This document shows, piece by piece, positions 22,291-33,947 of a DNA stretch of 64,000 nucleotides (position 1 is its first letter; each line of letters starts with the position of its first letter). The DNA comes from Fennellomyces sp. T-0311 (Eukaryota; Mucoromycota; Mucoromycetes; Mucorales; Lichtheimiaceae): contig JALLLT010000022.1 in NCBI GenBank assembly GCA_025266875.1, forward strand, positions 620,001 through 684,000. Direction: 5' to 3'. The notes beneath the pieces are model-generated. The model ran no database searches. It saw only the letters and a program-made list of their open reading frames with translations, and had not been told where the DNA came from. A program made the position numbers and the translations under genes.

Positions 22291-24824
22291 ATGGATCCGA
22301 GTCAATGTTGCGTAATACTCGTGGACGACTGCATCACGCACCAAGACAGCACGGTGTCTGCGCTGAACTCGCTGTACGATGAAGGTAGGCTCGCACGGTG
22401 CCCTTTCGTTTCGTTGTTCTAAAAAGATTTAGTGTTGGTTGTACCCACCGGATACGACGCACTGACTACGTTGCACAGTAGACAAAAGCATCGCAAGGTG
22501 CCAACCTTACTTCTGATCGACGTCGAAAACGCAGACCGGAGCATTAACGCCCACGCAAGGCCCAACGAATGCCTTGTGCTGATCCGCACCATCACCAAGC
22601 AGCTCAAGGAAGGCCGCCTCCACGACACAGTCCCGATTGGTAACAAACCAACACGCAAAAAATTACCTTCTCCGTCGTCCTTATTCTGTTTGAGTTAGTA
22701 TGCTCCTGCAGCGAAGATCCCGAGTTTATGCTGGAATGTCTATGCAATGGTGCAGCCGATTACATTGTCAAGCCGCTGAAGGCACAGGCAATCAAAACCT
22801 TATTCCTGGTAATTGTTTGTGTGTGTGCGTGTGTGCGTGTGTTGGGTGATCGCCAATCCCCCCCCTCCTCCTCTTGCCCCGTATTAACTGCCGTACACAG
22901 AACGTTTATCGCCATCGGATCAGCCTGCCTCGAATAGGCACTGTCCCGTCGTCCGTTTCCATTGCTTCTCCGCCGCAAGGGCAGGTCTGGGCCTTGTTCC
23001 AAGATCGCCTCAAGAGCGTTTTTCTGGACGAGACATGGTAGGGCCACGCATCCCGCCACCCCCAACCTTTGAGCTGCGATTCATGAGTGGTTCTGTTTTA
23101 GGTTACAAAGGACGATATGGGACTACTATGCGCCCGAACCGTCCGTTCGCCGGTCATCCACGCCGTCACTGACAAGGTGCAGGAATGATGCTGTGCGGGC
23201 TTCGGCTGCACGTGCTCACGCTCATCTCAATAGTGACAAGGTCAGATACCTTCGTTCACGAATCTGCAGCTGGGACTTTCTGCCGCTGGATGTGTCTGAA
23301 AAGGAGCTCGTGCACTGCGTCTGCCTGATTCTGGATCAAGTGTTGCAAATACCCGACCTAGCCGAGTTTCGTGTTCCCGCCGGTAAGTTCAGCATGACGA
23401 AAACGATGCCACGTGGACTCACAGCCGTGCAGACGACATGTACGCTTTCGTCTTTGACATTTGCAACTCGTACCACAATAACAACCCGTATCACAACTTC
23501 CGCCACGCCGTCGATGTCCTCCAGTCCACCTACTACTTTCTATGCAAGATGGGCGTGCTGGGCCCCATGGACACCTCCCTCTCCGATGGCGGATTCGCTC
23601 CCAACCACGACCACCCGCCTCGCCATCTACAGGACATACTGCAGCCATTGGACATCCTCGCTCTCCTCATGGCTAGTCTGGGTCACGATGTGGGTCATCC
23701 GGGTGTCACCAACATGTTTATGGTAAGTTGCACATCCACCCACCCCCCAAGCCTACACAGGATATTTGACTTTAATTATAGGTCCAGTCGTGCACGCCGC
23801 TGGCAGTTTTGTACAATGATCGATCGGTATTAGAAAGCTATCATTCGATGGCGTTCTTCCACCTGCTCGGCCAGAGCTGCTTCCGTAAACTGACCGACAT
23901 GAAACGGAACGCGCAGTATGCACGTAAGCTCACCACAACCGCCCTGTCACTTCGGCTTACTTATTCAGGTTCATGCCAGATTTCCGCAAAATGGTTGTGC
24001 ATTGCATCCTGGCCACGGATATGAGCATGCATGATGACTATGTTCAGCGGATAGAAAATCAAGCGGAGCAATGGCGGAACCAGGAGATTGATTTTGAAGA
24101 CGAGAATTCGTTAGTTCAGCAACGCCTGACCCTGTGCGGCGCTTTGATCAAATGCGCTGATATCGGTAACTGTGTATGTTGCCTGGATGCTTGAAAAAGG
24201 GGGATAGTTTCGTTACTGATCCGTCTTTGCACAGGCACGGCCGTTCCCGTTGGCAAAAAAGTGGGCTGAGATCTTGGCAGAGGAGTTTGCCCGACAAGGT
24301 GATCTCGAAAAGGAGCTCGGATTAACTGTCTTGCCGATCAATGACCGCGGCAAGGTCTCGCTTGAAGAGTTCCAGTTGACCTTTGAACGGAAAATTGCCA
24401 TGAAGCTGTATCAAGCAGTAGGGCGCCTGATTCCAGGTAACGTCGCTCCCTTTGCGGTCCATCAAAAGCTCATTTTCCTTTTATAGTCATGTCGTTCTGC
24501 GTAGACTTCATCAATGAAAACATAGATATTTGGGAGAACAACCAAGCCCTTGACTCGGGGGTGGGGCGCTCCGAGCATAGTGATGATGACGATGAAGACG
24601 AGGATCAAGAGGAAGAGGGTAGGTTTCTTTAACATTTGCTGACGATGTACTCTGTGTCTTAACGGCGATACGTAGCAGATGCGGCGCCCAAGCAAGATAT
24701 CAAGCCATTTCGCATATCGTCTCCCTCGAAAAGCCACTCGTCATCGTTCTCCGAAACATCAGTAGACTACACGCCTCCGCAGCATCGCCATGGAGCAGCC
24801 TTCTGCCAGTGCTCGATCCAATGA
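22291..24824 (+). CDS. Class I cyclic-nucleotide phosphodiesterase with N-terminal response-regulator receiver domain (RegA-like)
   Basis: Eleven exons (22291-22384, 22433-22639, 22699-22808, 22901-23037, 23102-23382, 23433-23722, 23782-23915, 23969-24173, 24235-24436, 24487-24618, 24679-24824) sum to 1938 nt, 645 residues. Residues about 7-135 look like a CheY-type receiver: acidic pair VDD (11-12), candidate phospho-acceptor in LLLIDVE, Ser in VCSCSED at the Thr/Ser switch position, and Lys in GAADYIVKPL. The catalytic domain has the class I PDE metal site: YHNFRHAVDVLQ, LLMASLGHDVGHPGVTN, YNDRSVLESYH, VVHCILATDMSMH and CADIGNCARPFPLAKKW. It should hydrolyse cAMP and perhaps cGMP. The domain order matches Dictyostelium RegA, where phosphorelay input controls PDE activity; that link is inference here. 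The C-terminus is acidic then Ser-rich. Confidence 0.88.
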
Positions 24825-26663
24825 TAAAAGCCGAACAATCCTTATACCATCTTATGTATACTTATATTCTCGCGCATCTTACACGACATCAATAATAGAA
24901 GCTTGACCCCGCCATACGCATAAATCAGGTAAGCCAGAATCAAAAGTCACAGCTTTTGAGGCCGAAAGGATTTCTTACGCTCTGCTGTTTGTGTAGTTGC
25001 CTTCATACCCTTTCTTCGTTGTAAATTATTATTCTTATTAAATATGATAGACACACATGAATCACCTTGTTGCATTTTCATTTGTGCGAGTTCGCGTATA
25101 AATTAAGCCATGGGAATTTAAGAGCCTTGGTATCATTGAGGTATATACGGTCATTATTGCTATCTCCACCGTCTTCGATATCCGCCAGCCTGGGTATTCC
25201 TTTTTTCTAAGGATGGGTACCTGATTGGTGTTTTTGAGAACGCATTTTCATGGTCTTTATAGTAGGCATACCAGTAAGACCGACTAAAAACAAAAAAAAG
25301 TACTTAGTAACGGTCGCAAATTGATCGTCACCTGGGCAACATGTCTGTAGTTACTTATGTCCCCTATGTATATCACTGGCTTATATGATAGACTGCAATT
25401 CTAACTTGGTAATCAAGTTGGCATGCGAAACAAACGACGTTCTTCCGCTCATTCTGCCACTGCAACCGCGCGCGCAAGAAGAAACGGGCTCAAAATTGGA
25501 GAACTGATTACGCGCAGGACAAATTCCATGCAGACGAAAGGAAGTACTACGCACTGCCAGGTCAAAAATGCCGTCCCGCCAGCGATGGCAATTGTAACTG
25601 AAGGAGTATGCGTTGGGAGCGGACTGAAAGGAGCAAGAAGACGAGGGAGAAAGCAGGTTCGATGCTGTCACCCCAGACATACATGTGTTTATAGGACTGG
25701 TAAGCATGGAAGCTCTCAAAGTGCGTTGTCTGTTTCCACTGGATCAAAGACAAAGAGTAAGACGCCATTTACGAGGAAAACGGCGATAGGTGTCAACCAT
25801 GGCGCCTCAGTCTACATGAATCCTATATGCATACCATACTAAAGTGGAACGAACACCCTGAAACGTGATGTCCAGGCGGCATTGGCCATTGGCGTATCGG
25901 TAGCAACTAAACTTATACACGAATACACACTACATTGCTTTGAAGCCAGTCATTCCTACACTGGCCAATAACCCCATCATCGTGCAATACCGGTATACGG
26001 CACCTCACATGTCCCCTCTCTACGGATCTACTTAGTAACTATAGTGACATATTGTACCTCAGCAACTGACAAAATTCGTAAACACCCTTTATGTATGAAT
26101 GATAAGCACGTTTTGCGTTTTTTATATGGACGATTATAGAACATTTTATTTGTATGCACTTGTATAAAATTGTAACATACCGAAATTCTGTTTCAAATAT
26201 ACTATTCTCGCATCACGTACCAACAATTGGTCAAGTTCCTCTTACCATCCGACTGTATCTACTCATATGTATGACTTGACTCTTCTTCTGATAAGGCATA
26301 AAACAAAGTTATGATACTATCTATATACTTATGCATATAGGCTTACGTATACTTTCTACAGGAGAGAAGGAAGTGGCTAAGCTGCTCATCAAGACAGGTA
26401 TTAGCGGAGGAACAGTGTAAATTTGGATGTATCGATAACTTTATGTTATAATTATAATGATAGATGTGGTCTAGTGCATGAGAATTGGGGAAGGGATGGA
26501 ACGAGATATATAGCACAGATAGTATGTACATGGTATGTCGCAAAATGAAAGGAATGAGATATGAATGAACTGTCTATCGCTATACAAAAGTAATGAGGGC
26601 TGATGCAGTAGGTATATATACTGCTAAGGTGTATGAAATGCTGCTACTCGTGCGTATATGTGA
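24825..26663. other. Gene-poor intergenic stretch
   Basis: About 1.8 kb. Overlapping open frames on both strands at 25381-25842 show no family resemblance and no splice-supported extension. The rest is AT-rich with many TATATA words. Confidence 0.4.
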
Positions 26664-27475
26664 TTACTGAACCATCATAAAGGCTGACAAACCGGCGATG
26701 GCAACACTGCTGAGGAGAGCAGCGGGATGGGAGGTTTTGATCGCAAGACTTTCAGAGTTAGGGATATCAACAGGATTGCCATTCTCATCCAAGATATCAA
26801 TACTAGCGGTTGCGGTAGCACCGGAAAGCTTGTCAGCAGCCATCACTCCGTCTGGAAGGGAAGAAGAAGAAGCAGTGGGTTCAGGAACGCAAGACGTAGT
26901 GGTATTGTCGGCAGCAATAAAGAACGTTTCGGAGTAGACACTATATATTACAAGAGAACGTGAATATACTTAGAGAAAAGAGAAAAAATTGCTTAATTAC
27001 CTCTGGCTGTTATCGGCATATTGGATGACGATTTTGTGCTCGGAGCAATTGGCAATGCCCGCGGGAATATTGACCAAGTAGGAACCAGTGCTGCCATTAA
27101 CGTCGATGGCCAAGTTAATCACATTGCCACCTTCAGACTCTGTAAGGCTGATAGTAAGAGGAGTGTTGTCTCCAGGAGTCCAAGCTATTATTGGATCATT
27201 GAGGTTAGAAGTCATGCGATAATGTATAAACTGCATCTCATTGAACTTACAGATAGTAGTACTAATAAAAGGACGAAAAGAAAACGCATATTTAGAACTT
27301 GAAATGTTTTCATATAACTGAGTATCACTTACGCATGGCCAGCTACGACGACATCCTGAGCAGCAGGAGTTGTGATGGTAAAATCTTGATGTTGTTCTTG
27401 GCGTTCAATAAGAATAGGAGAGGCCAGGGCAGAGGCAGAAGCAAGCAAGAGGACAGAGAATGAGGTCAATTGCAT
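26664..27475 (-). CDS. KRE9/KNH-domain secreted protein with GPI-anchor signal
   Basis: Four exons on the minus strand (27333-27475, 27251-27261, 27001-27184, 26664-26940) give 615 nt, 204 residues. Residues 1-19 are a signal peptide (MQLTSFSVLLLASASALAS). The mature domain begins FTITTPAAQDVVVAGHATTISWTPGD, the typical start of the Ser/Thr-rich GPI-anchored Kre9/KNH family, followed by LTISLTESEGG and YLVNIPAG. The C-terminus has a hydrophobic GPI-type tail (LLSSVAIAGLSAFMMVQ) preceded by small residues. Exon 2 is only 11 nt; without it the frame and the conserved TTISWTPG motif are lost. It probably sits at the cell surface; family members are linked to wall glucan assembly, but the specific role is unknown. 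Confidence 0.82.
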
Positions 27476-28339
27476 TCTTTGAGATGGATGTTTGAGTAAA
27501 AGTTCTGTTGTTGTAGTGAATAATGAGCAGGATTGCGCGTTTGTCAAGCTGTTTATATAGGATGAACAGATCAACCGCTTGTGCATCACGAAAAATTTTC
27601 ACATGCTTCAAAGTTGCCACGTTTTTTTTTTAGTGTAAGGGCCAGGGCCCATCAGGATTTTTTTCATTTCCGGTCATTTTCTAGACACCCTTATTAATTT
27701 CTTCCTGGCCTTCCAGAACCCCATCCAACCTGAGATACCGATGAGTGGGGAGTAAGAGGAACATAATCGCCAAGCACGCATCATCGAATCGTTACTTTGC
27801 CGGGTACACTTATTTCAATTCCAATCACAAAATATAAGCTGTGCGCAAAGATCACAAATGCGGATATGGAATTATGCTGCTTACTACATAAGCATGGACT
27901 TACCCGCTTCGCTTACATACGCTCTGTGCATTCCCTAATATGGTATTTTAAACATGACATGTGAAGATTTAATTTTGACAGCCAAGCGGAATGGTCAGCA
28001 TCATACGACAGAAATATACATGCACATCTCGTCATTGTGGCACCGTCAATCCGTTTTGGTGATGCACTTTTAGCGGATCTCGTAATGTCTTTACTTTAAA
28101 AATAAGAGTGTTTAGCCGATGGAACCCGGCTAATCCCGCCCACTTCCATTTTCAACAATACTTTTGACGTACAACTGTGATAAACGGCGATTTGACGCAA
28201 CTTTTTTGATAACCAGGCAATATACGATTATGTCAGACTGACACTTGGCACTATGTCGTGTTATCTCAGTGATGGACTGATGCTTCTTATCGCGGTCATA
28301 GCAACTACTTTATTGAATAATATGATGCTGATCTATCGG
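27476..28339. other. Intergenic stretch between KRE9-like gene and CPA2
   Basis: About 860 bp, AT-rich; no gene, tRNA or repeat recognised. The part near 27476-27560 should contain the KRE9-like promoter (a TATATAG lies at 27553-27559). Confidence 0.4.
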
Positions 28340-31300
28340 CTAAATTTTCGTCTCAACGAACTCGCCCCAGCATTTGACTTCGCTGGGGATACCACCCTGC
28401 CGCTGTGCTTGCTTCCGCACGAATGAATCCGCAAATAATCGGGCCACCTTTGAATCGTTCAACAGTGGAATGCCAAAATCAACAGCTGCACGTCGGCAAA
28501 TATATCCTTCATCGTATTGCGAGGTTGGACGTTCCTTGGCCAAGTGCATAACAAAATCAATGTTGTTGTCCTTGAACAATCGGTTGAGCTCTCGCTTGTT
28601 ATCAGCCATAGCAGCAACTGGAAGCACCTTGGTTGAGACGTTGGCATGCTTCTTCAAAAATTCGGCATCTGCCTGGGTTGGCACAAAAATAGGATGACCA
28701 AGCGGACCACTGAAGGTCTTTGCAATGTGGATGTAATCCTCAGGATCAGTTACAGCATCACCGCCTAAAAGCACGCCAGCCTTAGGCTTGGGGATTCGGA
28801 AGTTCTGTGTGGCCAGCATGGCTGCCCAGAAAGCCTCGTACTTGTCTTTACCGAAACAGGCTACTTCACCAGTCGACGCCATCTCGACTCCCAAGAACGG
28901 GTCTGCGCCTTGCAAGCGCGTCCACGAAAATTGAGGAACCTTGATGGCCTGATATTCATATGTCTTGTTCATAAGATCAACGGGAGCCGGCACATTCTTG
29001 TCGGCCAGGGCGCGCGTAGCAATGTCGATGAAGTTGACGCCAAGAACCTTGGAGACGAACGGGAAAGATCGGGAGGCACGCAGGTTGCACTCAATCACCT
29101 TAAGGGCACCATCCTTTTGCTTAATAATCTGCATGTTGAAGGGACCGGTAATCTCGAATGCAGAGGCCACCTTATCGGCAATATCCTTCAAACGTGTCAT
29201 CGTATCTTGGCTGAGATCCCTAGGTGGCAAGATAAGCGTTGCATCGCCAGAATGAACGCCGGCATTCTCCACGTGTTCAGACACTGCATGCACCAGCACT
29301 TTGCCGCGATGAGCCACCACGTCCACGTCGATCTCCTGTGCGCCTTGAATAAACTTGGTGATCACGACAGGATGCAATGGCGAGACATCAGCCGCTTCCG
29401 TCAGGTTTTGCTCAAGCGCCTCGGGTGTGTATGCAACGTTCATAGCGGCACCAGATAGGACATACGAAGGTCGAACCAAAACAGGATAACCGACTTTATC
29501 AGCGAAATTGTGCGCCTCTTTGACACTCGTAAGCTCCTTCCAAGCAGGCTGATCGACACCAATCTTGTCAAGCATTTGAGAGAACTGGAATCGGTCTTCA
29601 GCAGCATCAATCATCTTTGGCGAGGTACCCAATACTGCCATGTTGCTTTGGTCAAGTTTGAGGGCAATGTTCTGAGGAAGCTGACCGCCGACGCTCACCA
29701 CGACACCCTTGGCATGCTCCTTCTCGGCAATGTCCATCACTCGCTCGTAGCTGAGCTCTTCAAAGTACAGACGATCGCATTCATCGAAATCAGTCGACAC
29801 TGTCTCGGGGTTGTAGTTGACCATCACTGTCTTCTCGCCGATACCGCGGAGGCCACGAATGCACGAGACACCGCACCAATCGAACTCGACAGACGAGCCG
29901 ATACGATAAACACCGGAGCCAAGGACCATGGTACCCTTGTCATCAAAGGACACGTCGTCCTCGGAAGCGTTGTAGGTGGTGTACAGATAGTTCGTCTGTG
30001 CCGGGAATTCGGCGGCAAGGGTGTCGATGCGCTTGACAAATGGCGTGATATCCAAGTTCTTGCGTGCTTCACGTACAGTAAGCTCATTGGATCCGATCAA
30101 GGTGGCAATCTGCGTATCTGAGAAGCCGCTCTTCTTTGCTGCACGCAGAACATCAGCAGGTAGCTCAGAAGGGGCAACGCCATTCATGTCAGCCAGATAA
30201 TGGTGGATGTTGGCAATGTTCTGAAGCTTGTACAAGAACCATTTGTCGATCTTGGAGAGATCATTGATATAGTCGACAGTGTACTTTTCACGAATCGCTG
30301 GGTCGCGCGACAGCATCACTTGACTGATAGCGAACATACGACGGTCCGTTGGGTTTTTCAAGATATCGTCAATGTCACCCAGATCGGCCTTGAGAGAGTG
30401 GAAGCCCAACCACCCTGGGTCCACCTGACGAATTGCCTTCTGCAAACTTTCCTCCCATGTGCGACCAATAGCCATAACTTCACCGACTGACTTCATGGCA
30501 GAGCCAATGTGGCGGTCAACATAGTTGAACTTGGCAAGATCCCATCGAGGAATCTTTGTCACGACGTAATCGAGTGAAGGTTCGAAGCACGCGGTGGTTG
30601 TCTTGGTAACGGCGTTTTGTAGGCTGGGCAACGTATGACCAAGCGCAATCTTTGCTGCGATGAAAGCCAATGGATAGCCTGTTGCCTTGGATGCCAAAGC
30701 ACTGTTCATTTCCGAATGAGTTGCAGCCTTAGAAACAAGCATTTCTGCAAACTTTACCTAGAACGGCTAAGACGAGCATTGACTTCAATGACACGGTACT
30801 CCAGGCTAGTTGGGTTCAATGCATATTGGACATTGCATTCACCAACGACACCCAAGTGACGGATGATCTTGATAGCAGCGGTCCGGAGCATATGGTACTC
30901 TTCGTCGGACAGCGTTTGGGATGGGGCCACGACAATGGATTCGCCAGTATGAACACCCAATGGATCAAAGTTCTCCATGTTGCAGACGGTGATACAGTTG
31001 TTGGCAGAGTCGCGCACAACTTCGTACTCCACTTCCTTCCAGCCTTTCATCGATCGCTCAACGAGCAACTGGGAAGTGAGTGAAAGAGATTTGGTGGAAA
31101 GGGAGCGCAACTCTGCTTCGTCATTGGCGAATCCCGAGCCGAGACCGCCCAAGGCGAAGGCAGAACGAACAATGACGGGATAACCAATTACAGCTGCTGC
31201 TTCCAAGGCCTCTTCCACGGTCTCCACGGCAGTCGACTGGGCGACAGGGATATCGATTTCTAATGACATTATATATATAAGCAATCTACTTCATAGAATC

Positions 31301-32063
31301 AAGGAATCGTGCAGACATACCATTCAATGCCTTGACAAACAGCTCACGATCTTCCGAAGTGATCAAGGTCTTGATGGGAGTGCCGAGCACCTTGACGTTG
31401 TACTTTGCAAGAACACCCATGCTGTCGAGCTGGATACCGCAGTTCAATGCAGTCTGACCACCAAAAGTCAAAAGAATACCATCAGGGCGCTCGCGCTCGA
31501 TGATGTAGGTGACATATTCCGGAGTCACGGGCAAAAAGTAAACGGCATCGGCCAGCGAGTGGGAGGTTTGGATGGTGGCGATGTTGGGGTTGATGAGCAC
31601 GGTTTTGATGCCGGACTCGCGCAGAGCCTTGATGGCTTGGGAACCTGTGCAAAGTAGGGGATACATGAGTTATCGACGCTATATGTCGGCCCATTTCAAA
31701 ACACAAACCTGAGTAATCAAATTCACCAGCTTGACCGATGCTGAGACCGCCCGAGCCAACCACGAGTACCTTCTCAACCTTGACGAGAGGCACGTCGCCA
31801 AGGATTTCTTCAGACACCTGAACAGCGGCACCGTCACGCGTCTGACGAGGCACAAAGGGTCTAGAAAAGAAACGATTGCCTTCCGCATTGTTACCATTGG
31901 CAGGTGGGGGAGTGGCGAAAGGCGGATCGCCAGCGTAGGGGGTAAGAGCAACGCCGGCTGCAAGGACAGCCGATCGTCCGCGATTGTTGGCGAGAGTCGA
32001 GCGGACGGTGGAGGAGGTGGACTTGAGGCCTTGTTTCAGTTGAGAGTAGACACGGGTGTACAT
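28340..32063 (-). CDS. CPA2: Carbamoyl-phosphate synthase (arginine-specific), large subunit, probably mitochondrial
   Basis: Four exons on the minus strand (31709-32063, 31321-31644, 30758-31259, 28340-30701) sum to 3543 nt, 1180 residues. Residues 1-80 are basic, Ser/Ala-rich and lack acids at the start ([15 protein letters not shown]), a likely mitochondrial presequence. Two homologous ATP-grasp halves follow. The first has [46 protein letters not shown] and [24 protein letters not shown]. The second has [31 protein letters not shown] and [20 protein letters not shown]. An allosteric-type C-terminal domain ends the chain. No glutaminase domain and no ATCase/DHOase fusion are present, so it is the arginine-pathway CPA2 rather than the URA2/CAD type. 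It would work with a separate small subunit (CPA1) supplying ammonia. Intron 1 has a weak GTTTGT donor. Confidence 0.95.
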
Positions 32064-33947
32064 AGTTTTCACTTGATTAAGATGTTGTCGATATAAGTTT
32101 TATCAAAAGCCAAAAGACCAGCAGTAATAAGGAAAAACGCAGAGTTCATGTAAGCAGGAGGGGGAGCACAGAAACGGGTTTGGGTGTCAAATGTACGATA
32201 AATATCGACTTGACAAGGGTGCTTGGGGTTGCTTGGAGTGAAAAGAAAGCAAAGAAGCGAGCGCGTCGAATAATTTCGAAGGATTATTTTTTAAAGAAAA
32301 ACAAAAGGAACGATTCCGTTTATGGAAGTGGCTTCCTTGACTCATCGTGAGGCACTTGCCTCCTCCTGCTCTCCACAGATGCTGCTTTACCCTTCTACCG
32401 CCAGCACTCTTCCTCCTTGTACGCATCCCTGGCTATTGCCATTGTAACTGAATGAATTACGAATTAGGTTTCCTGGGTCCTGTAGGAACCCAGGTAAAGA
32501 TCTGTAATTGAATCCCCTTTGACTCCCGCCTCAGTATTTATCAGGTTTCATATTGATGTGTTCATAAATCATTACGAGTCGCTGCCAGAGCACCTGGGAT
32601 CGAATTGGACAGCTCTTGTAAAAGCGGAGAGCAATCTAGTTCATTCATTAAGTACAGATAGAGCAAGAGCTATATATCACGATCGCCATCACAAGTATCT
32701 GAGTTTTGTGCGACATTTTGTGCGCATTCAATTAATCGCGTTTTCAACGCATCAGCCGCCTTGATCAAGTTTTTATGGGTTAAAAAACGACGAGTTTGTC
32801 TAAATGACATCTATACTGCTGGTAGCTATAACATTACGTATGTCTGTGCAATTGGTGTAAACCTGCTTGGAAATGAATTCTTATACGGACTTTTAGAAGT
32901 CCGTTGTACAAAACGCGGTGTGGGAATCCGCCTCAACTATCGCTGTTGATACACCGTATTATAGATCACAGAGCCAATTCTACAATATGTCGAAAATGCG
33001 TGTTGCATAAACAATGAATTTATCCAATCAGGAAAAAACTTGCTACTAAAAACAGAACATACTTAAACCCCTTTAATAGCACCCATAGAACATTTAAGTC
33101 GCCATTATAACATTCAGTACTCGATGTATCAAACAATCTTTGTATAGTGATTAAAAAAGCCAAGCATAACGTAGCCTACATCAAAATAAGCTTGATTGCT
33201 CGCCGTTCTGAAATAGATCAGATTCAATCGGCTCTCTCAATAGACGCAAGACGGATATAGGTAGTGTTATTGTGACGTATTATTAAAATCAGCAGCAATC
33301 AACAACTGGTGGCGCTTTTCACCTAACTACGCCAATCACCATAGTTACACACAGCATTTGATCTGTTTGTGTTGTCATATAAACACGTCAAATTCGTTTG
33401 TCGTGCTACTTACACGGAGAGAATTGGATAGAATGCGCTTGAAAGCATGTCTATGATACTCCAATATGATTTGCAGAGTAAAGAAGACAGAACTTCAACA
33501 GCGTTACATTGAGAAAACCTTCATCTGTGAGGCTAAACCATACATGGCACTGTTGTGCTAGGAAAGAACTTATGCGCGCAGCCATAAAAAGGTAATACTT
33601 CGAGAGCGTTCTCAGTGCTTCACCTGATCGATTGTTTTTGTAAATCAATAACAAGAACATAACTCGATAATACTTGTATTGAAGCGCTGTACGTCACTGA
33701 GGGCACGTTTGCCGACCGACAACCGAAAAATATGCACTACTTTATCATAATAAAGTAGCTAATTACAAAATTCGATCAGATTTTAAGATTTTGAAAGGGA
33801 AGTATCGCTTTAAATAGATCTTTATGGTAGTAGGATATTTCGCCATTGTTTATAGTGTCCAAATTTGGATATGTAGCTGCATGAAACACGCCGTCATGCC
33901 TTCACAGGGTCTCGGACCTCTGTTTGTTGCAATCAGTCTGCATTGCG
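32064..33947. other. Divergent intergenic region between CPA2 and the formin
   Basis: About 1.9 kb. A small palindrome (CCTGGGT...ACCCAGG) lies at about 32469-32491. No exon series, tRNA or repeat family seen; open frames at 32519-32949 have no recognisable content. Confidence 0.4.

Noticed and set aside
22800..22850. GTGT-rich run in a phosphodiesterase intron as a possible repeat feature
   Set aside because: A short imperfect microsatellite inside an intron; no further signal.
25381..25842. Overlapping open frames of 112-139 codons on both strands
   Set aside because: Neither shows family motifs or exon neighbours; overlapping opposite frames suggest chance.
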